Shown: positions 59,353-64,000 of the stretch, piece by piece
Position numbering within the stretch: position 1 is the first letter of the stretch
Layout: each line of letters starts with the position of its first letter
DNA from: Areca catechu
Lineage: Eukaryota > Streptophyta > Magnoliopsida > Arecales > Arecaceae
NCBI GenBank assembly: GCA_021397845.1
Contig: CM038052.1
Span: 169,500,182 to 169,564,181, forward strand
Direction of reading: 5' to 3'
DNA: 64,000 bases
Notes under the pieces: generated by a model
The model's input: the letters and a program-made list of their open reading frames with translations, nothing else
Database searches by the model: none
What the model was told of the DNA's origin: nothing
Position numbers and translations under genes: made by a program

Positions 59353-60908
59353 TGTTACGGTCGTAACGGTGACGTGGCGTGTCTCAGATTTCGTTGGGCG
59401 TGATTCGAGCCACGTGGAGTTTTTTTCGGCCAAGTCAGTTGCGGCTCCACCCCGGCCGAAGCCGAGCTCGGCCCGGGCCCTCCTGCCGCTCCGCCAGGTG
59501 TCCACCCAGGAGGGGTCCACCTCGGTCGAGTTCGGCGGCTCCCCTGCTCCCTCGCCAGGTGATGCCTGGAGACGGTCCCGCCTCGGCCGAGGTCGAGCCG
59601 GGCCCCTTCGCTCCTTCGCCAGGTGGCGCCCGGAGACGGGACCACCTCGGCCGAAGCCGAGTGCCCTTCTGCCACTCCGCCAGGTGTCCACCCAGGAGGG
59701 GTCCACCTCGGCAGAGTTCGGCGGCTCCCCCGCTCCCTCGCCAGGTGGCGCCCGGAGACGGTCCCGCCTCGGCCGAGGTCGAGCCGGGCCCCTTCGCTCC
59801 TTCGCCAGGTGGCGCCGAAGACGGGACCACCTCGGCCGAAGCCGAGCGCCCTTCTGCCACTCCGCCAGGTGTCCACCCAAGAGGGGTCCACCTCGGCCAA
59901 GATCGGCAGCTCCCCCGCTCCCTCGCCAGGTGGCGCCCGGAGACGGGACCACCTCGGCCGAGGTCGAGCCGGGCCCCTCCGCTCCTTTGCCAGGTGGCGC
60001 CCGGAGACGGGACCACCTCGGCCGAAGCCGAGCGTCCTTCTGCCGCCTCGCTAGGTGTCCACCCAGGAGGGGTCCACCTCGCCCGAGGTCGGCTAGCTCG
60101 TACAGAGAAGGTCCCGAAGAACGGAGGCGTGGGCTCCGAGATTGTCCCTCGAGCCATGCGCGCCGCACCTCGAGAAAGGCGTCCCGTACGAACGGCGGCG
60201 GCACGCGAAACATCACTTACGTCGGCCCGATAGGTTCCGCAGTCGAGAGACGAGGCTCTGACAAAACAGGACCCGGTAACGGACAGCGCCGACGCCTGGG
60301 AGGGAGAATGCTCACGCCCGGCCCGAGGTCTGGTCGGCGGTCTGGCCAGTGCCCCCCTCCCTTACTCTTTCCACGCTGGGCTCGGCAAACGAGGCCGGAA
60401 GCCGCCCGGCCCACTGAACCGAAAGGGGAAAGAGAAAGGGGTGGGGGGAAGGAGATGAGAGCGACAAGGGAGCCTCCCGGGAGCGAAAGACGAGCAGGTA
60501 ACAGGAGGAGATAAAAGGAAGGAGAAAACGGACGATAAGGTAAGTGAAGTAGAGCAAGTGAGAAATAGAGGCTGAAAGCTCCGCTTCAAGAGCAAGATCC
60601 AAGGTCCTAAGAGGGGATCGCTTGGCGTGAGCTCGGCAAAGGAATCCAGCCGGGTTTCTGGTCTCTCTGGCATCTTTCTTGCTAGCATGTTCTCTGAGTC
60701 TGGGACTCCTTCGGGGACCCGTCCCAGAGAATCTGTTCCCTCTCGCCGTCTACTGACTTGATCGTCGGAGCTCCCTCGCCGGAATCCCCAGCCAGGGTTT
60801 TCTGACCTTGCCTTGCAGGTTCGGTCCAGCCAGGAGGCCCCAGGGGCAGGACGGTCTAGTCGGATCGGCGGTTCCGAGGCTACGGGCACGGCGGCGAGAT
60901 CGGTAACA
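59353..60908 (+). repeat. 5' LTR of gypsy unit D
   Basis: It starts TGTTACGG and ends GGTAACA, just before the primer site. Length 1,556 bases, very GC-rich in the first half. A likely promoter is ATAAAAG near 60,512, followed by a purine-rich leader. The second LTR lies outside the window, so the borders rest on the TG...CA termini and the position of the primer site. Confidence 0.8.
59440..60085. repeat. 186-bp higher-order repeat of ~62-bp subunits in the unit D LTR
   Basis: The phrase CAGGTGTCCACCCAGGAGG recurs at 59,495, 59,681, 59,866 and 60,052 (spacing 185-186). Each period has three ~62-bp subunits, each containing a CGCCAGGTG-type core (GTGTCCACCCAGG, GTGGCGCCCGGAGACGG and a third form) and CTCGGCC. 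Long open frames on both strands come from this GC-rich periodicity and are not genes. Confidence 0.9.
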
Positions 60909-60910
60909 GA

Positions 60911-60930
60911 TTGGCGCGCCAGGTAGGGGG
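60911..60930 (+). other. primer-binding site of gypsy unit D
   Basis: TTGGCGCGCCAGGTAGGGGG begins two bases after the LTR. Same position and nearly the same sequence as in unit C. Confidence 0.8.
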
Positions 60931-60987
60931 GGCAGGACAACACCCCTAGTGGGAGCTAGCTTTCTGCAGGCAAAGCGCGCTCAGACA

Positions 60988-63900
60988 ATGGTGGTCACTC
61001 GTGGACGCGAGGCGTCCACCAGCCGTGTAGGGGAGGTCCCCTCCCCCCAAGGGGCCCATAGCCCGGAGAGGGAGCTCCCAGCTCCCCCTCCTCTTCCACC
61101 ACAGCCGACTTCGACGGACGGACCTCTTGCGGCCGTCATCCAACAGCTGCAGACCTTGACCTCGGTGGTCCAGCAGCTACAACACCAGCAGCGCTCCCTG
61201 GCCACGCAGCCGCAGCCAGGGACCCCCGCGGCTCGTGCCGCGGGGCCGCGTGGGAGCCTGCGCTCCATTCAAGGCAGGCCATCCCAACCGCGGGCAGTCT
61301 CCAACCCCTGCGGGAGCTACCAAACTCCCGCGAAAAGAAACTACTCCGGTTCGGCGGATCACGAGAGTCGATCCCCGGCCGATGAAGCCGAGACGGCGCA
61401 TCGCAGCAAGCAACGCCGAGGCGTGACCCTGCACCGAGACCGATCAGCGCCCCCTTCACCAGCGGCCTCGATGGAAGATTCCACCGACGAGGCCATCAGG
61501 CGCCAGGCCGAGAGGCGCCTGGAGGAGCACGAGCGCAAGTTGGCGGAGTTCGCCCGCCGATTCGCCGACCTGCAGAACTCGTCGGCGGATCCGGTGGGCT
61601 ACGACTTCTGTCCCCCCTTCTCTGAAGAAATCCAGGCGGAGCCGATTCCGAGCCGGTTCCGCATGCCACAGGTGGATCTCTACGACGGGACCACCGACCC
61701 TCTGGACCATCTGGAGAGCTACAAGGCTCTCATGAGGGTCCAGGGGGCCACTGACGCCCTTCTGTGCATCGCCTTCCCCGCTACCCTCCGGAAGGCCGCT
61801 CGAGTCTGGTTCACCCGCCTCGAGCCCGGATCTATTTGCTCCTTCCATCAGTTGGAAGGAAAGTTTGTGGCGCACTTCGATGCTTGTCGGAAGGTGCCGA
61901 GAGAGGTGGACAGTCTCTTCTCTATCCGCCAGTAGGACCAGGAGCTGCTCCGGGACTACATCACCCGGTTCAAGACCGCAGCCCTGGAAATCTACAGCCT
62001 GGACGAGCCCGTCGCCATGCTGGCCTTGAAGCACGGGCTCAAGATATCCCGTCTGACCTATTCCCTGGATAAGAAGCCCCCCAGGACGTACTCCGAGCTC
62101 CTCCTCCGCGCCCACAAGTACATCCGAGCGGAGGAGGCCGACCGCACCCACCGAGAGCTAGACGGGAAGAGTTTGAAGAAGCCGCCCCCGAGGGATGTTC
62201 CAGGAGCTCGGAGGCCCGGACCGTCTGCCGACCCTCGCCCGAATCCGAGGTCAAAGGGTGAGGCCACTCCGGAGCGAAGGTTCACCCCTCTCCTCGCTCC
62301 CCGAACAAAGATCCTCATGAAAATTGAGGGCGAGCACTACCTCCGCCGACCTCCTCCTCAGAACCCGAGAGGTGTCCGGGACAAGTCAAAGTACTACCAG
62401 TTCCACCGCGAGCACGGCCACGACACAGAAGAGTATCGCAACCTAAAGCGGGAGATCGAGGAGCTGATCAAGAGGGGCTACCTCAGGAAGTTCGTCAGGA
62501 ACGAGGTCCCGGCGGAGGGACAGCCGCTCGCGGCCTTACCCCCAGTTCCTGCAATCGACAACCGCCCGACGGAGAAGCCGGTGGGCATGATCTCACTTGG
62601 GGTCGGGCGGGCGGTAAAGAGGGCCCGGGAGGTCGGGAACCCGGAGAATGTACCCCCTTCTGAGAAGGGAAATGAAAATGAGAATGTAAACAATGATGCC
62701 ATGGTGGTCGAGATGACCATCGCGAAGCATCTTGTACACCGAATTATGGTAGATAGTGGAAGCTCGGCTGACGTGCTTTTTTATGATGCTTTCTCCTGAA
62801 TGAATTTGTCCCATGATCAGCTGAGGCCGGTGCACACCCCCTGGTAGGCTTTACTGGGGACTCGGTGGGGGTCGAAGGGGAGATCACTCTCCCGGTCACC
62901 GCTGGATCCCCACCTCGGCAGACGACTGTCCTGATGACGTTTACCGTCGTCAAGCTCCCTTCGCCTTACAATGCGATTCTCGGGCGTCCCGGGCTCAACC
63001 AACTGGACGCCATGATCTCCACGAAGAGGTTGTTGGTGCAATTCCCCACGGCTTCCGGGCTCGGGATGATAAGGGGGACGACCCAGCCAGTCCCGCATTG
63101 CCTCCAGACGGTCCCGGGCGCCCGGAGCGCTGAGCTCGGCCCTGACGTCGACGACCTCGACCTAAGGGAGAAGGAACCCAAGGGAGGGCCCGTAGAGCGC
63201 CTGTTGACTTATCCCCTCGGTTCGGACCCACTGAAGATGGTGCAGGTTGGAGCGCAGCTCCCAGAAGAAGAACGGACCCGCCTGCTGGAATTCCTCCGCA
63301 CGAACGCGGACGTGTTCGCTTGGTCAGCGGCCGACATGCCGGGCATTCCCCCCGAGGTCATTACGCACAGGCTGAACGTGGACCCGAGCTGCCGCCCGGT
63401 CCGCCAGAAGAAGAGGAGCTTCACTGTGGAGAGACAGAGGGCCATCAACGAGGAGGTGGAGAAACTCCTCGCCGCCGACTTCGTGCGAGAAGTCCAATAC
63501 CCCAGCTGGCTGGCGAATGTGGTCATGGTAAGGAAGAGCAGTGGTAAGTGGAGGATCTGTGTAGACTACACCGACCTCAACCGAGCTTGCCCGAAGGACA
63601 GCTTCCCCATTCCAAAGATTGACCAGCTGGTCGACACCACCTCGGGCATCGCCTCCTATCCTTTATGGACGCCTTCTCTGGCTACAACCAGATCCGAATG
63701 AACCCGGAGGACGAAGAGCACACCGCCTTCATCACCGACCGCGGAACTTTCTGTTACAGGATGATACCGTTTGGCCTCAAGAACACCGGGGCCACGTACC
63801 AACGTCTGGTCAACAGAGTCTTCAAAGACCAGATCGGCCGCAACATGCAGGTGTACGTGGACGATATGCTGGTGATGAGCAAGCCCCACTCGGATCACGT

Positions 63901-64000
63901 GGCTGACCTGGCGGAGACCTTCGGCAACCTCCGACGTCATCAGATGAAGCTGAACCCGGCGAAGTGTGCTTTCGGCATCTCCGCTGGGAAATTCTTGGGG
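60988..64000 (+). pseudogene. gypsy gag-pol of unit D (partial, two stops and two frameshifts)
   Basis: The likely start is 60,988 (MVVTRGREASTSRVGE), with an in-frame ATG also at 60,949. The gag core is PQVDLYDGTTDPLDHLESYK near 61,670. TAG at 61,933 interrupts gag where unit C has SIR-stop-QDH. The knuckle region reads KYYQFHREHGHDTEEY, with both expected Cys changed to Tyr. The protease motif is IMVDSGSSADV (62,745). TGA at 62,797 follows YDAFS. A base is missing near 62,837 (C-run) and near 63,647 (G-run). RT has VDYTDLNRACPKDSFPIPK, PFGLKNTGATYQ and an intact YVDD at 63,859. The product normally yields capsid, protease, RT, RNase H and integrase. Confidence 0.85.

Larger units (their letters stand above)
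59353..64000 (+). mobile_element. Tat-like Ty3-gypsy retrotransposon, 5' part (unit D, runs off the window)
   Basis: It has a 5' LTR (59,353-60,908), primer site (60,911-60,930) and gag-pol on the + strand up to the end of the window, in the middle of RT. Its proteins are close relatives of those of the minus-strand unit C, but the LTR is a different sequence with different internal repeats. So it is a sister family rather than a copy. Confidence 0.88.

Noticed and set aside
59369..60514. Open frame of 381 codons on the + strand and a 293-codon one on the minus strand
   Set aside because: Both come from the GC-rich 186-bp LTR repeat; composition is Arg/Pro/Gly-rich and no domain is visible.

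Overview
This is a stretch of a repeat-rich plant nuclear genome, probably a monocot. The grounds are a nine-exon host gene with large introns, nested LTR retrotransposons of the plant Tat (Ty3-gypsy) and Sirevirus/Tork-like (Ty1-copia) types, a tRNA-derived SINE and hAT elements. A palm is my best guess from overall character, but the sequence does not prove the species. I see no bacterial-type genes, rRNA, functional tRNA or CRISPR array.

Host gene. One protein-coding gene is recognisable: a caffeoyl-CoA-type, metal-dependent O-methyltransferase on the + strand (18,479-29,876, nine exons). Intron 4 holds a MITE. Intron 6 holds a 410-bp SINE with a 14-bp target duplication and a decayed BED/DUF659 hAT transposase. 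Four single-base losses break the reading frame, mostly within or beside short homopolymers, so either the gene is dying or the sequence has indel errors.

Duplication. The last three exons, the distal part of intron 6, the downstream spacer and the 3' end of a Tat retrotransposon occur twice: at 766-8,908 and at 25,142-about 34,510, offset by about 24.4 kb. A third, more diverged partial copy (8,910-12,616) abuts the first through an AATA microhomology. It is then cut by a truncated Sirevirus fragment (12,617-17,160).

Retrotransposon nest. From 30,714 to 57,917 lies a minus-strand Tat-like element: 5' LTR 56,422-57,917, gag-protease-RT start 53,694-56,345, rest of RT-RNase H-integrase 36,040-39,682, 3' LTR 30,714-32,270. 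Between its integrase and 3' LTR sits an oppositely oriented, intron-containing accessory gene with a Transposase_28-like domain and a coiled coil. Inside its RT is an unclassified insertion (39,683-53,688, TSD CCGAG). That contains a full copia element (41,436-52,394, TSD CCTGC), which in turn contains a Sirevirus solo LTR (44,055-45,625, TSD ATCTC).

Right edge. After an AT-rich gap a second Tat-like element starts on the + strand (LTR 59,353-60,908, gag-pol to the window end). Its coding region has two stops and two frameshifts. All element genes seen here carry inactivating changes, so the window reads as a gene embedded in layered, mostly dead retroelements.
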